From: Acidobacteriota bacterium
GTDB lineage: Bacteria; Acidobacteriota; UBA890; WLXD01
Direction of reading: 5' to 3'
DNA length: 64,000 bases
Assembly: GCA_029263295.1 (NCBI GenBank)
Contig: JAJCXT010000008.1
Coordinates: 1 to 64,000, forward strand
Below are positions 47,819-57,439 of this stretch, in pieces. Below the pieces are notes generated by a model. The model was not told the origin of the DNA and ran no database searches. It was given only the letters and a program-made list of their open reading frames with translations. Each line of letters begins with the position of its first letter. The stretch's first letter is position 1. Made by a program: the position numbers and the translations under genes.

Positions 47819-50800
47819 GCGTCCTTCCGGGTCGGCCGAGCTTCGTCGCTGAAGACGCCGCGGCGCTGGCCAGTACGCTATTCGGCGCCCAGGGCTCGGC
47901 GGTCGAGTTGGTCAGCGAGCGAGACCAGAACTTCGTCGTCGACACCGGCACCGCCCGCTTCGTGTTGAAGATAGCCAACAGCAACGAGGGCCACGATGCC
48001 CTCGAGTTGCAGCGAGCGCTCCTCGATCGTCTGCAGGGCACCGGCTACCTGGTACCCGAAGCTCTGCATACACCCGACGGGGACACGATCGTCGCCGCGG
48101 CGCATAACGGCACGGAGTACTTCGTCCGTCTGCTCACCTGGGTACCCGGCACTCCTCTGGCGGCGGTGCGGCCTCACACCGAGACCCTGCGGCGACAACT
48201 CGGTGCCCTCACAGGACAGGTCGCCGCAGCCTTCGCCGGGTTCGAGCACCCAGCTGCCAGGCGCCATCTCAAGTGGGATCTACAGCACGCCCCGGGGCGG
48301 ATTCGCGAGCAACTGGGACAGATCGCATCCGGCAAGCATCGCGCGCTGCTCACGGCAACGCTGGAGCGCTTCGAGCAGAGCACCGTGCCGCTTCTCGGTG
48401 ACTTGCGAACCGGCGTGATTCACAACGACATCAACGATCACAACGTCTTGACGGGCGATATCTCTGTGGCTGGCGGCTGGCCCGAACGGCGGGTCACGGG
48501 CCTCATCGACGTGGGCGACGCGTTGCATGGATGGGTGGTGGCCGATCTGGCGATCGCCATCGCCTACGCCATCTTGGGGTACGACGACGTTCTCGGCGTG
48601 AGTCGTGACATAACGGCGGCATACCACGGAGTATTCCCTCTCGAAGACGACGAGATCGCAGCACTGACCGGGCTGGTTTCCCTACGCCTGGCACTCAGCG
48701 TCGCTAACTCGGCCGAGCAGGCTGCGGCGGAGCCGGGCAACGACTACCTGACCGTGAGCGAGACGCCTGCGTGGATCGCGCTCGCGCATCTGGCCGCGAT
48801 CGATCCCACGCTCGCCACCTGCCATCTCCGGGCCGCCTGCGGGCTGGAAGCCTCCCCCAACGGCGCGGCCCTGCAGAGCTGGCTCGCAGCCACCGAGCTC
48901 CAGTTCGCCAGCGTGGTCGACGCCCCACTTGCGGGCCACGACGTCCACGTCTTCGATCTCGGCGTCGGTAGCACGGAGATGGGAATCGGCGCCCCAGGCG
49001 ATTTCGTGACGGCGGACCTCAGCGACATGTTGTTCGGCCATATGCGCGCCGCTGGCAAGACAGTCGGGCTCGGTCGCTACGACGAGGTGCGGTCGTGGTA
49101 CGGCGGCGAGTTATTTGCCGCACCGAGCGACGAAGCTCCCCGTCGCCGCACCGTGCACGTCGGCGTTGACGTGTTCCTCGAACCTGGAGCAGCCGTATAC
49201 GCGCCGCTCGCCGGCACAGTTATCAGTGCGGCCGTCAACGAGGGTCGGCTCGACTACGGCCCGACGCTGATTCTCGAGCACGAGCCCGAGGCCGGGCCGC
49301 GATTCTGGAGCCTGTACGGACACCTGACGGCGGACTCACTCGACAACATGGCGCCGGGACAACGGGTTGCCGGCGGCCAGCGCATCGCCGCCATCGGCGA
49401 CTATCCGATAAACGGCGACTGGCCTCCGCATCTGCACTTTCAGCTGATCGCCGACAGACTCGACTACACCACGGACTTCCCGGGGGTCTGCGCGCCGCAG
49501 GACCGTGAGGTGTGGGCCAGCCTCAGCCCGGATCCAGGCCGAGTCCTGGGTCTCGATCAGGCGCAGGTCGCCCCGGTGGGAATGGCGGCCGCAGCGATCG
49601 CGAACCGCCGTCAATGGGTAATCGGGCCGTCACTGAGCATTTCCTACCGCCGACCACTGACTATCGTGCGCGGCTACCGGCAATACCTGTATGACATGGA
49701 GGGGCAGCCGTTCCTCGACGCGGTGAACAACGTGCCTCACGTGGGCCATTCGCACCCGCATGTGGTGGCTGCGGCGGCCGCCCAGAACGCGGTGCTAAAC
49801 ACCAATACTCGTTACCTGCACGAGAACATCGTGCGCTACGCGGAACGCCTTGCCGGCAGGCTGCCGGATCCGCTGGAGGTCTGCTACTTCGTCTGTTCGG
49901 GTAGCGAGGCGAACGAGTTGGCAATCCGCATGGCCCGAACCGCCACGTCGCGTTGCGACATCGTTGCCCTTGATGGCGCGTACCACGGCAACACATCGAC
50001 ACTGATCGACATCAGCCCCTACAAGCACGCCGGCCAGGGCGGGCGCGGTGCCCCGAACTGGGCTCACATCGCCACCATGCCCGATCCGTACCGCGGCGAA
50101 TTCGCCGGGCGAGAAGACGCAGGCGCTCTTTTTGCCGAAGACGTGCGCCGTTGCTGCGTCGATGCGGAGAGGAACGGAGGCGTCGCCGCGCTCATGGCCG
50201 AACCCCTGCTCGGTTGCGGCGGCCAGATCGTGCCGCCTACCGGCTACCTCGCCGCGGCGTTCGACCACGTTCGCGCCGCGGGTGGACTTTGCGTCGCCGA
50301 CGAGGTGCAGGTCGGCTTCGGCCGTACTGGATCCCATTTCTGGGCCTTCGAGACACAATGCGTCGTGCCCGACATCGTGACCCTGGGCAAGCCCATCGGC
50401 AACGGATTCCCGTTGGCCGCGGTCGTCACGACACGCAAGATCGCCGACGACTTCGCCAACGGAATGGAGTACTTCAACACCTTCGGCGGCAGCCCGGTGG
50501 CCTGCGCTGTCGGCAACGCTGTGCTGGATGTCATCGAGCAGGAAGATCTACAGGCCAACGCCCTGACAGTTGGCACTCGCCTGCTCGAAGGTCTGGCCGA
50601 AATCGCGAGCCGCCACTCGATCATCGGCGATGTTCGCGGCATCGGCCTGTACCTCGGCGCCGAGATGGTGCGCGACCCCGACACCAGGGAACCCGCGGCG
50701 GCCGAGGCGAACTACGTGATCAACCGCATGCGCGACCATGGCATTCTGATCAGCACCGATGGTCCACACCACAATGTACTCAAGCTGAAGCCGCCCCTGT

Positions 50801-50874
50801 GCTTCAGGCTCGCCGACGCCGAACGTTTCCTGGCTATCCTCGACCGGATCCTCGGCGAGAACTTCGTCTCTTGA
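47812..50874 (+). CDS. Trifunctional fusion: APH-fold kinase, M23 peptidase-like domain, class III PLP aminotransferase/phospholyase-like
   Basis: GVIHNDINDHNVL (APH loop), HVGVDVFLEPGAAVYAPLAGTV...LYGHL...HLHFQL (M23), VCSGSEANELAIRMAR...VADEVQVGFGRTG...VTLGKPIGNGFPLAAVV (class III AT). Confidence 0.93.
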   Translation: MVSVLPGRPSFVAEDAAALASTLFGAQGSAVELVSERDQNFVVDTGTARFVLKIANSNEGHDALELQRALLDRLQGTGYLVPEALHTPDGDTIVAAAHNGTEYFVRLLTWVPGTPLAAVRPHTETLRRQLGALTGQVAAAFAGFEHPAARRHLKWDLQHAPGRIREQLGQIASGKHRALLTATLERFEQSTVPLLGDLRTGVIHNDINDHNVLTGDISVAGGWPERRVTGLIDVGDALHGWVVADLAIAIAYAILGYDDVLGVSRDITAAYHGVFPLEDDEIAALTGLVSLRLALSVANSAEQAAAEPGNDYLTVSETPAWIALAHLAAIDPTLATCHLRAACGLEASPNGAALQSWLAATELQFASVVDAPLAGHDVHVFDLGVGSTEMGIGAPGDFVTADLSDMLFGHMRAAGKTVGLGRYDEVRSWYGGELFAAPSDEAPRRRTVHVGVDVFLEPGAAVYAPLAGTVISAAVNEGRLDYGPTLILEHEPEAGPRFWSLYGHLTADSLDNMAPGQRVAGGQRIAAIGDYPINGDWPPHLHFQLIADRLDYTTDFPGVCAPQDREVWASLSPDPGRVLGLDQAQVAPVGMAAAAIANRRQWVIGPSLSISYRRPLTIVRGYRQYLYDMEGQPFLDAVNNVPHVGHSHPHVVAAAAAQNAVLNTNTRYLHENIVRYAERLAGRLPDPLEVCYFVCSGSEANELAIRMARTATSRCDIVALDGAYHGNTSTLIDISPYKHAGQGGRGAPNWAHIATMPDPYRGEFAGREDAGALFAEDVRRCCVDAERNGGVAALMAEPLLGCGGQIVPPTGYLAAAFDHVRAAGGLCVADEVQVGFGRTGSHFWAFETQCVVPDIVTLGKPIGNGFPLAAVVTTRKIADDFANGMEYFNTFGGSPVACAVGNAVLDVIEQEDLQANALTVGTRLLEGLAEIASRHSIIGDVRGIGLYLGAEMVRDPDTREPAAAEANYVINRMRDHGILISTDGPHHNVLKLKPPLCFRLADAERFLAILDRILGENFVS

Positions 50875-50898
50875 GTCCAGACATTTGTCTGCTATAGT
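50871..50898 (+). promoter_or_regulatory. Candidate promoter TTGAGT-16-TATAGT with palindromic operator CAGACA-TT-TGTCTG in the spacer
   Basis: Direct reading upstream of the VOC gene (start 50956). Confidence 0.45.
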
Positions 50899-50955
50899 CA
50901 AGCCGCTGAAGAACCGCCCACACCCGACTACCCCGAGACTTCTGGAGGCCACCCT

Positions 50956-51741
50956 ATGTCCGATCAAGGTCGTTTCACCTGGTACGAGTTGATGTCGACT
51001 GACCCAAAAGCGGCGCTCGACTTTCACGCCGGCATCACGGGCTGGACGCACCAGCCCTTCGGCCCCCCACCCGCCGACGGTGGAGCGGTCGAGTACAACA
51101 TGTGGATGAGGGGAGAGGAGCCGATTGCCGGTTGCTTCCAGTTGCCCGCCGAGGCCCAGGAGCAGGGCGCTCCGACTCACTGGGTGGGCTACATCCACTG
51201 CGACGACCTCGACGCCACCAAGGCACGCGCGATCGAGCTGGGTGCCACGGAGCTCGTTTCCATGGACCTCCCGGATATCGGCAGGTTCTCCATGATGCAC
51301 GACCCCCTGCACGCCGTGATCGCCTTCTTCCAGCCGGCCAACGAGCCGGGGCCGGAACAGGATGCCGCGCCGGGCCGGTTCTCATGGCATGAACTGATGA
51401 CGACCGACTATGAGGCCGCGTTCGGCTTCTACTCCGAGTTGTTCGGCTGGGAGATCATGGACGACATGGACATGGGCGACGGCTGGATCTACCGACTCTA
51501 CGGTCGCAATGGCAAGCAACTGGGCGGCATGTTCAACAGGCCGCCGGAGGTGCCCGCGTCGTGTTGGCTGTACTACGTCGATGTCCCTGACGTCGACGAA
51601 TCCGCCGCGGCGATCACCGCAGGCGGCGGCAAGATCGTGCACGGCCCGATGGAGGTCCCGGGCGGGGGCCGCATCGTGCAGGCGACGGACCCTCAGGGCG
51701 GCATGTTCGCGCTGCACACGCCGGCGCCAGCCGAGGGCTAG
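50956..51741 (+). CDS. Two-domain VOC (glyoxalase-fold) protein
   Basis: GRFTWYELMSTDPKAALDFH...; repeat GRFSWHELMTTDYEAAFGFYSELFGWE; PGGGRIVQATDPQGGMFALH. Confidence 0.9.
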   Translation: MSDQGRFTWYELMSTDPKAALDFHAGITGWTHQPFGPPPADGGAVEYNMWMRGEEPIAGCFQLPAEAQEQGAPTHWVGYIHCDDLDATKARAIELGATELVSMDLPDIGRFSMMHDPLHAVIAFFQPANEPGPEQDAAPGRFSWHELMTTDYEAAFGFYSELFGWEIMDDMDMGDGWIYRLYGRNGKQLGGMFNRPPEVPASCWLYYVDVPDVDESAAAITAGGGKIVHGPMEVPGGGRIVQATDPQGGMFALHTPAPAEG

Positions 51742-51888
51742 TAGAGCTTCCGGGCCACTGACTCGAAACGGGGCGGGATCGCGAGGGCGGTCCCGCTCCT
51801 TTCTTGTCCGGCGCCTATCGGCAGGGTAGCTCGGCGTGCCGCCGGGATCGGTTCCGTCGATCTGTTGCCGTTCCGCGCTGGGCGCTAG

Positions 51889-52644
51889 CTAATCGCGGCC
51901 CGTCAAGATCTCGGCGCCGTCCTTGGTGACGACGATCGTGTGCTCGAACTGCGCCGCCAGCCCGCCAGCCGCGGTGCATAGCGTCCATCCGTCGTCGGAT
52001 TCCACTGCGCGATCGGAATTCGTCGACAGGAACGGCTCGATGGTAAGCACCTGGCCTTCAGCGAAACGTCGCCGATCGGCGGGCTCGTAGTAGTTGAGTA
52101 CGGCACGCGGCTCCTCGTGCAGGCCACCGCCGACTCCATGGCCGCACAGGTTTCGCACGATGAGGAATCCGCGGTCATCCGCCACCTTCTGAACAGCCCT
52201 GCCGACGCCGTTGAGCAACTCGCCAGGACGCACCGTCGCCAGCGCGGCCGTCAGCGCTTCCTGGGTGGCCGCTAGCAGTGCCCGCGCCGCATCGCTTACC
52301 TCGCCAATCGGAAAAGAAGCGCCCGAGTCCGCGAAGTAGCCGGCCTTCTCGGCAGAGACATCCAGGTTCACCAGGTCGCCGTTCTCGATGATACGGCCGC
52401 CAGGTATCCCGTGCGCGGCCTCATCGTTGACGCTGATGCAGGTGGCGCCGGGGAAGCCGTACACGGTCTCCGGCGCCGACTTCGCGCCGCAGCCCGCGAG
52501 CGCCGCGCGTCCGATCACGTCGAGTTCCGCCGTCGTTACTCCCGCCGTCAGCCGGGTCGCCATCGCCTCGATGGCGCTGGCGACCGCCCGGCCGGCCTCG
52601 CGTACGCCACGAAGCTCCTCGCTGTCCGGCAGTGTCACGACCAT
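51889..52644 (-). CDS. map: Type I methionine aminopeptidase
   Basis: CISVNDEAAHGIPGGRIIENGDLVNLDVSAEKAGYFADSGASF; NLCGHGVGGGLHEEPRAVLNY; LTIEPFLS. Confidence 0.92.
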   Translation of the reverse strand: MVVTLPDSEELRGVREAGRAVASAIEAMATRLTAGVTTAELDVIGRAALAGCGAKSAPETVYGFPGATCISVNDEAAHGIPGGRIIENGDLVNLDVSAEKAGYFADSGASFPIGEVSDAARALLAATQEALTAALATVRPGELLNGVGRAVQKVADDRGFLIVRNLCGHGVGGGLHEEPRAVLNYYEPADRRRFAEGQVLTIEPFLSTNSDRAVESDDGWTLCTAAGGLAAQFEHTIVVTKDGAEILTGRD

Positions 52645-52671
52645 GTTGACTCCAACCTCAGCCGCCGCGCG

Positions 52672-55341
52672 TTAGCGCGACAGTTCGATCGCCACCCAGG
52701 CCGACTCTCCGTTGGCCGCGATGGTGATGCGGTAACTGCCCGCGGAGGCCGTCGGCGGGAAACTGCGGCCACCAAAGCTGCGGCCCTCGCCCTCTACCGT
52801 CAGGTCCCAGAGGATCATGTTGTGACCGCCAATTCCTTCGCCCGCCAACGTCTGCACGATCTCACCGTCGGCGTCCTCGATCTTCACCTCGTAGTCGCCG
52901 GCTTCGGCCATCCAGACGTGCAGGGCGGCCGTAGGACGGGATCCGAAGAATCCGAAGCGGCCACGTGGCATCTGCACCGCCTCCGGTTCAAACACGTGCA
53001 GCGGCTTGGCCTGGATCTCCTCGCTCAGTTGCTGAATCGGCCGCACGTCGAGCGCGAACACACCGCGTCCGTGCGTCGCGGCAACCAGGATGTCGTTCTC
53101 CGGATGGATCACGATGTCGTGTACGAAGGTGTTCGGCATGCCGTTGGATAACGCTTCCCAATGCTCGCCGCCGTCGATCGACACATACGCGCCAACGTCA
53201 GTACCGGCGTACATCACGTTCGGGTTCTTCGGGTCCTCTTTGACTACGTTGATCGGGCCGCTCGGGATGTTGGTCGCGAGGTCCTGCCACGTCGTGCCGC
53301 GATCGGTCGACTTCCACAGATAGGGTCGGAAGTCGTCCTCGCGCTTGCCGTTCTGCGCCGCGTACACCGTGTCGGGGTCCCAGCGCGACGCCACCAGCTC
53401 GGAGATGAATTTGCCCTGCGGCAGTTCACCGGTGATCTCTGCCCAGCCCGTTCCACTCGCATCGGTCGTCCACACGCGGCCGTCGTCGGTGCCCACGTAC
53501 AAAAGACCGAATTCGAATGGCGACTCCGAGATCGAGTAGATCGTCTGGTACTGGATGTCGCCGATCTTGTCGATGTCGTTGTAGGTGAGATCGTCGCTCA
53601 TGATCTCCCAGTTATCGCCCCGGTTCATGGAACGAAACAGCTTGTTGAGCCCGAGGTAGATCACGCGCGGGTTGTGCGGCGAGATGATGAATGGCGCCAG
53701 CCATTGACCGCGATACGGGGGCTCACCCTCGGGAGCTTCCGGCATCAGCGTGACCTCTTCGTCCGCCGCCAGATCGGCGCGCAGGAAGCTACCGTAGAAG
53801 CGCGCCGCGTAGACGATGTTGGGGTCGGTGGGATCGACGACGTGGTTGTTGCCCTCGAAACCCGGGGCGCCTTCCCACTCGACCGCCGGGATATTGTGAC
53901 GACCGCGGCTCAGATCGACCCTGCCACGGCGGCTACCGTGGTCCTGGATGGAGCCATAGGCCCAGAACTCCTCGCCCATGTCGTGGGCAACGTTGAAGAA
54001 CTGCACCAGCGGTAGGTTGTCGTAGAAGGTGCGCCAGTTCTCTCCGCCGTCATATGAGATCGCCAGCCCACCGTCGTTGACGTTGGCGAGGTAGTCAGAA
54101 TTGTCGGGGTCGATCCACAGACCGTGATGGTCGCCGTGCATGCCGCTCAGCCGCCGGAAGGTCTTGCCACCATCCTCGGAGACGTTGAGCGCGAGACCCA
54201 TCACATAGATCTTGTTTTCGTCGTTCGGGTCCACTCGGAGCTGCCCGAACACCCAGCCATAGGTGCCGCCCAGGCTGAGCATGTAGTCGTTGTATTCCGA
54301 TGTCCTTTCCCAGTTGTCCCCTCCATCCGTGGAGCGATACACGGTCGCGCCCCGAATCACCGGGCCGGCCGGGCGACCGTACGCGTCCGTATCACCCTCA
54401 TCGGGCTCACGCGCCGTCTCGTAGCTGTCGATAAACGCGTAGACGACATCCGGGTTCGATCGTGCGACGTCCAGCCCGATGCGGCCGCGGAACTTCGCCT
54501 CGGGAAGTCCGACGCTGAGCTCCTGCCAAGTCGCGCCGCCGTCGGTCGTCTTGTAGATCGCGGAACCGTCATAGTGGCTGCTGTTGCGCGGGTCATTCCA
54601 CTTCTCGCGCACGCGCTGCCATGTGGCGATGTACAACGTGTCAGGGTCGGTCGGGTGCATGACCAGGTCAATCGCACCGGTGCGCTCGTCGCGGTAGAAG
54701 ACCTTGTCCCAGGTCTCGCCGCCGTCGGTGGTCTTGTAGATGCCGCGATCGGGGTTCTCGGTCCACTCGTGCCCGGAGGCCGCCACGTAGACGATGTCCG
54801 GATTCGTGGGATGAATTTCGATGCGCGGGATCGTGTGGGTGTCTCCCAGGCCCTTGTGCTCCCAGGTGTCACCGCCGTCGGTCGACTTGTAGACACCCGC
54901 GCCAGCCATGGACGACCTGAAGATGTTGGCTTCACCGGTGCCCACCCAGACGATGCTCTGATCGGACGGAGCCAGCGTCACATCCCCAACCGAGGTCGAG
55001 GCGGCCTGCTCGAAGATCGGCTCCCAACTCACGCCCTCGTTCTTGCTGCGCCACACGCCACCCGACGCGCCGGCAACATAGATCGTGTAGTTGTCGCCCT
55101 TGGGCGTGACGATGTCGACATCGGTCATGCGGCCGGAAATGTTCGTCGGCCCCACGAACTGCCACGGCAGGTTGCGGAAGCGAGACATGTCAGCGTTCGC
55201 CACATGGTCCGCGTACCAGGTCAGGCGCTCCGCGGAGGGAGTCTGTTCGCTCGCCTCCTGTGCGACCAGCGGGCCACCCGCCCCCAGCAGCAGTACCAAG
55301 GTCAGGGCCAGACTCAGAACAGGTCGCATGCGGTCGAGCAT
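52672..55341 (-). CDS. Secreted BNR/VPS10/WD40-like glycosyl-hydrolase-type propeller protein, copy 2
   Basis: Signal peptide MLDRMRPVLSLALTLVLLLGAGGPLVAQ; repeated KTTDGGETWDKV, STDGGDNWERT, SIDGGEHWEAL. Confidence 0.88.
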   Translation of the reverse strand: MLDRMRPVLSLALTLVLLLGAGGPLVAQEASEQTPSAERLTWYADHVANADMSRFRNLPWQFVGPTNISGRMTDVDIVTPKGDNYTIYVAGASGGVWRSKNEGVSWEPIFEQAASTSVGDVTLAPSDQSIVWVGTGEANIFRSSMAGAGVYKSTDGGDTWEHKGLGDTHTIPRIEIHPTNPDIVYVAASGHEWTENPDRGIYKTTDGGETWDKVFYRDERTGAIDLVMHPTDPDTLYIATWQRVREKWNDPRNSSHYDGSAIYKTTDGGATWQELSVGLPEAKFRGRIGLDVARSNPDVVYAFIDSYETAREPDEGDTDAYGRPAGPVIRGATVYRSTDGGDNWERTSEYNDYMLSLGGTYGWVFGQLRVDPNDENKIYVMGLALNVSEDGGKTFRRLSGMHGDHHGLWIDPDNSDYLANVNDGGLAISYDGGENWRTFYDNLPLVQFFNVAHDMGEEFWAYGSIQDHGSRRGRVDLSRGRHNIPAVEWEGAPGFEGNNHVVDPTDPNIVYAARFYGSFLRADLAADEEVTLMPEAPEGEPPYRGQWLAPFIISPHNPRVIYLGLNKLFRSMNRGDNWEIMSDDLTYNDIDKIGDIQYQTIYSISESPFEFGLLYVGTDDGRVWTTDASGTGWAEITGELPQGKFISELVASRWDPDTVYAAQNGKREDDFRPYLWKSTDRGTTWQDLATNIPSGPINVVKEDPKNPNVMYAGTDVGAYVSIDGGEHWEALSNGMPNTFVHDIVIHPENDILVAATHGRGVFALDVRPIQQLSEEIQAKPLHVFEPEAVQMPRGRFGFFGSRPTAALHVWMAEAGDYEVKIEDADGEIVQTLAGEGIGGHNMILWDLTVEGEGRSFGGRSFPPTASAGSYRITIAANGESAWVAIELSR

Positions 55342-55438
55342 CGGTGGGCCTCCGAGAAGAAAGCGGACAGACGTGAGGGATTTCCGCAGGTTAGTGAGCG
55401 CGGAGGGCGGCGTCAACGCGCCCAGCGGGGTCAACCGG

Positions 55439-56170
55439 CTAGGTCGTTGCGGTGCACGCCAGGACCTCCGCGGCGAGAGGTCGCAGCGCCTCGACGTAAT
55501 GGCGCGAATCGTAGTGACCGACTTCGTCCAGCGGCATGAAGACGATCCGTCCGCCACGTCGCTGCATGCTTTTGACGGCCTTCTCCACATCGGCGAACGG
55601 GATCAACTCGTCGGCGCGGCTGTTGACGACCCACAGTGGGAACCGCGCGAGTTCCTCGCGCCATCCGACAGCCCCGCGGCCAACGAGATCCCGGAATCGC
55701 ACGAGCCCCGGATCGTCGGGATCCTCGGCAGCAAGCACGGGCACGGCAGCCACCGCGATACCCGCAGCGAAACGATCCGGATAGCGAGACCCCAGGTACC
55801 ACGTTCCCATGCCGCCGAGGCTGTATCCGGCCAACACCACGTGATCCGCGGCCGTTTCGAACTCCGCGATCACCTGCCGACGCAGGGCCAGTACGGCATC
55901 CTCACTGCGCGGATGATGCCAGGTTCGTTGCGGGCAGTTGGGAGCCACGAGGACCACTTCCTGCCCCCTGAACACCGGCTCGAGAAACGCGCGCATGAAA
56001 TCCCGGCCGTGACGCGGCGACATGTCGCCTTCCCATCCGTAGTGCAGCCCGATGACCAACGGTAAGACGCGGTCGTCGCCAGGAGCGCGCGGGTCGATCA
56101 ACGCATACCGCAGGTCCTGGCCGCCGTCGAAGGACAGCTCGTGATCGGTGATCGTCGCGCGCTCGCTCAT
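55439..56170 (-). CDS. Alpha/beta hydrolase (esterase/PHB-depolymerase-like)
   Basis: VLPLVIGLHYGWEGD; VVLAGYSLGGMGTWYLG (GYSLGG); FMPLDEVGHYDSRHY. Confidence 0.85.
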   Translation of the reverse strand: MSERATITDHELSFDGGQDLRYALIDPRAPGDDRVLPLVIGLHYGWEGDMSPRHGRDFMRAFLEPVFRGQEVVLVAPNCPQRTWHHPRSEDAVLALRRQVIAEFETAADHVVLAGYSLGGMGTWYLGSRYPDRFAAGIAVAAVPVLAAEDPDDPGLVRFRDLVGRGAVGWREELARFPLWVVNSRADELIPFADVEKAVKSMQRRGGRIVFMPLDEVGHYDSRHYVEALRPLAAEVLACTATT

Positions 56171-56206
56171 CCCCGCAGTCTGCCACGTGCCAATCAGGTC
56201 CGGCCG

Positions 56207-57439
56207 TCACTCGTAGCGCAGGGCCTCGATCGGGTCGAGCTGCGCGGCGCGAGTGGCAGGATAGATGCCCGACACCAGGCCGGCCGCCAGCGACACGCTC
56301 GTCGACAACAGGATCGACGAAGGAGTGACAACGGTTTCCCAGCCGGCCGACGCGGCAACGACTCGCGCGATGATCACGCCCATCGCTACCCCGGCCAGTC
56401 CGCCCATGAGACTGATGGCGAAGGCCTCAATCATGAACTGGTCGCGGATCTCCTTGCGGCGCGCTCCGACGGCCCGCCGAATCCCGATCTCGCGAGTTCG
56501 CTCGAGGACGGTAGCCAACATGATGTTGGTGATGCCGATACCACCAACGAGCAGAGAGATGCCCGCGATGCAGCCCATGACGATATTGAACAGCCGCTGC
56601 GTGGCGCGGCTCTGGTCGAGCAACGCCTCAGGCACGACAAGCTCGAAGTCGTCTTCACCCCCGTGGATACGCTCGAGCAGTCGCCGGATGGCCACAGCGC
56701 TGGCTTGCACGGAGAGGTCGGCCTCGAGCTGCACGATGATCTCATCGACCGGCGCCCGCAGCGGTGGACGATCGAACTTGCGAACCGCCGTGGTAACGGG
56801 AATGTAGATCTCGGTCGCAGTGGTGCCGATATCGACGCCCTCGAACTGGCCGCCGCCACCGAGATCCTCGAGGACGCCGATGACCTCGAACCAGACATCA
56901 TTGATCTTCAGCCGCTCGCCGATAGCCGCACCGACGCCGAAGAGGTCGCGCCGCACGGCACCGCCCACAACAGCCACCTGCGCGTGACGGTCCTCGTCCA
57001 GACGATCGAGGAAACGGCCCTCCGCGACCCGCAGGTCTGACAACCGTCGCTGATGCCACGACACCCCGAGAACACTCGCCGCGGTGCGGCCGCCGACTGC
57101 CATGATCTTGTAGCTGGCTATTTCGACGCGTGGCACCGCCAACTCCACTCCGGGAATGCCGTCGCGGATCACGCTCGCGTCGCGCAAGGACACGCCCAGG
57201 GAGTTGCGGCGAATCTCGTTGAGCTCGTCCTCAGTGCGATCGACGTCGCGCACCAGTACGTTGCGCAGACCCATGCGATCGATCAATTCCATCGCCTGCA
57301 GTTCGGCGCCAGCGCCGATCGACAACATCGCGATCACCGCGCCCACGCCAAAGATCATGCCGAGCATCGTCAACAATGAACGCAGCTTGTGCGCCGCGAG
57401 ATTGTTGAGCGCGCTGACGAACGACTCCCGAAAGTTCAC
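56207..57439 (-). CDS. MacB/FtsX-type ABC transporter permease (no ATPase domain)
   Basis: MNFRESFVSALNNLAAHKLRSLLTMLGMIFGVGAVIAMLSIGAGAE; GGIGITNIMLATVLERTREIGIRRAVGARR. Confidence 0.93.
   Translation of the reverse strand: MNFRESFVSALNNLAAHKLRSLLTMLGMIFGVGAVIAMLSIGAGAELQAMELIDRMGLRNVLVRDVDRTEDELNEIRRNSLGVSLRDASVIRDGIPGVELAVPRVEIASYKIMAVGGRTAASVLGVSWHQRRLSDLRVAEGRFLDRLDEDRHAQVAVVGGAVRRDLFGVGAAIGERLKINDVWFEVIGVLEDLGGGGQFEGVDIGTTATEIYIPVTTAVRKFDRPPLRAPVDEIIVQLEADLSVQASAVAIRRLLERIHGGEDDFELVVPEALLDQSRATQRLFNIVMGCIAGISLLVGGIGITNIMLATVLERTREIGIRRAVGARRKEIRDQFMIEAFAISLMGGLAGVAMGVIIARVVAASAGWETVVTPSSILLSTSVSLAAGLVSGIYPATRAAQLDPIEALRYE

Noticed and set aside
54124-55539. 471-aa plus-strand ORF opposite the BNR propeller
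   Set aside because: Shadow ORF of repetitive V/R/H-rich composition; the minus strand carries serial Asp-box repeats.
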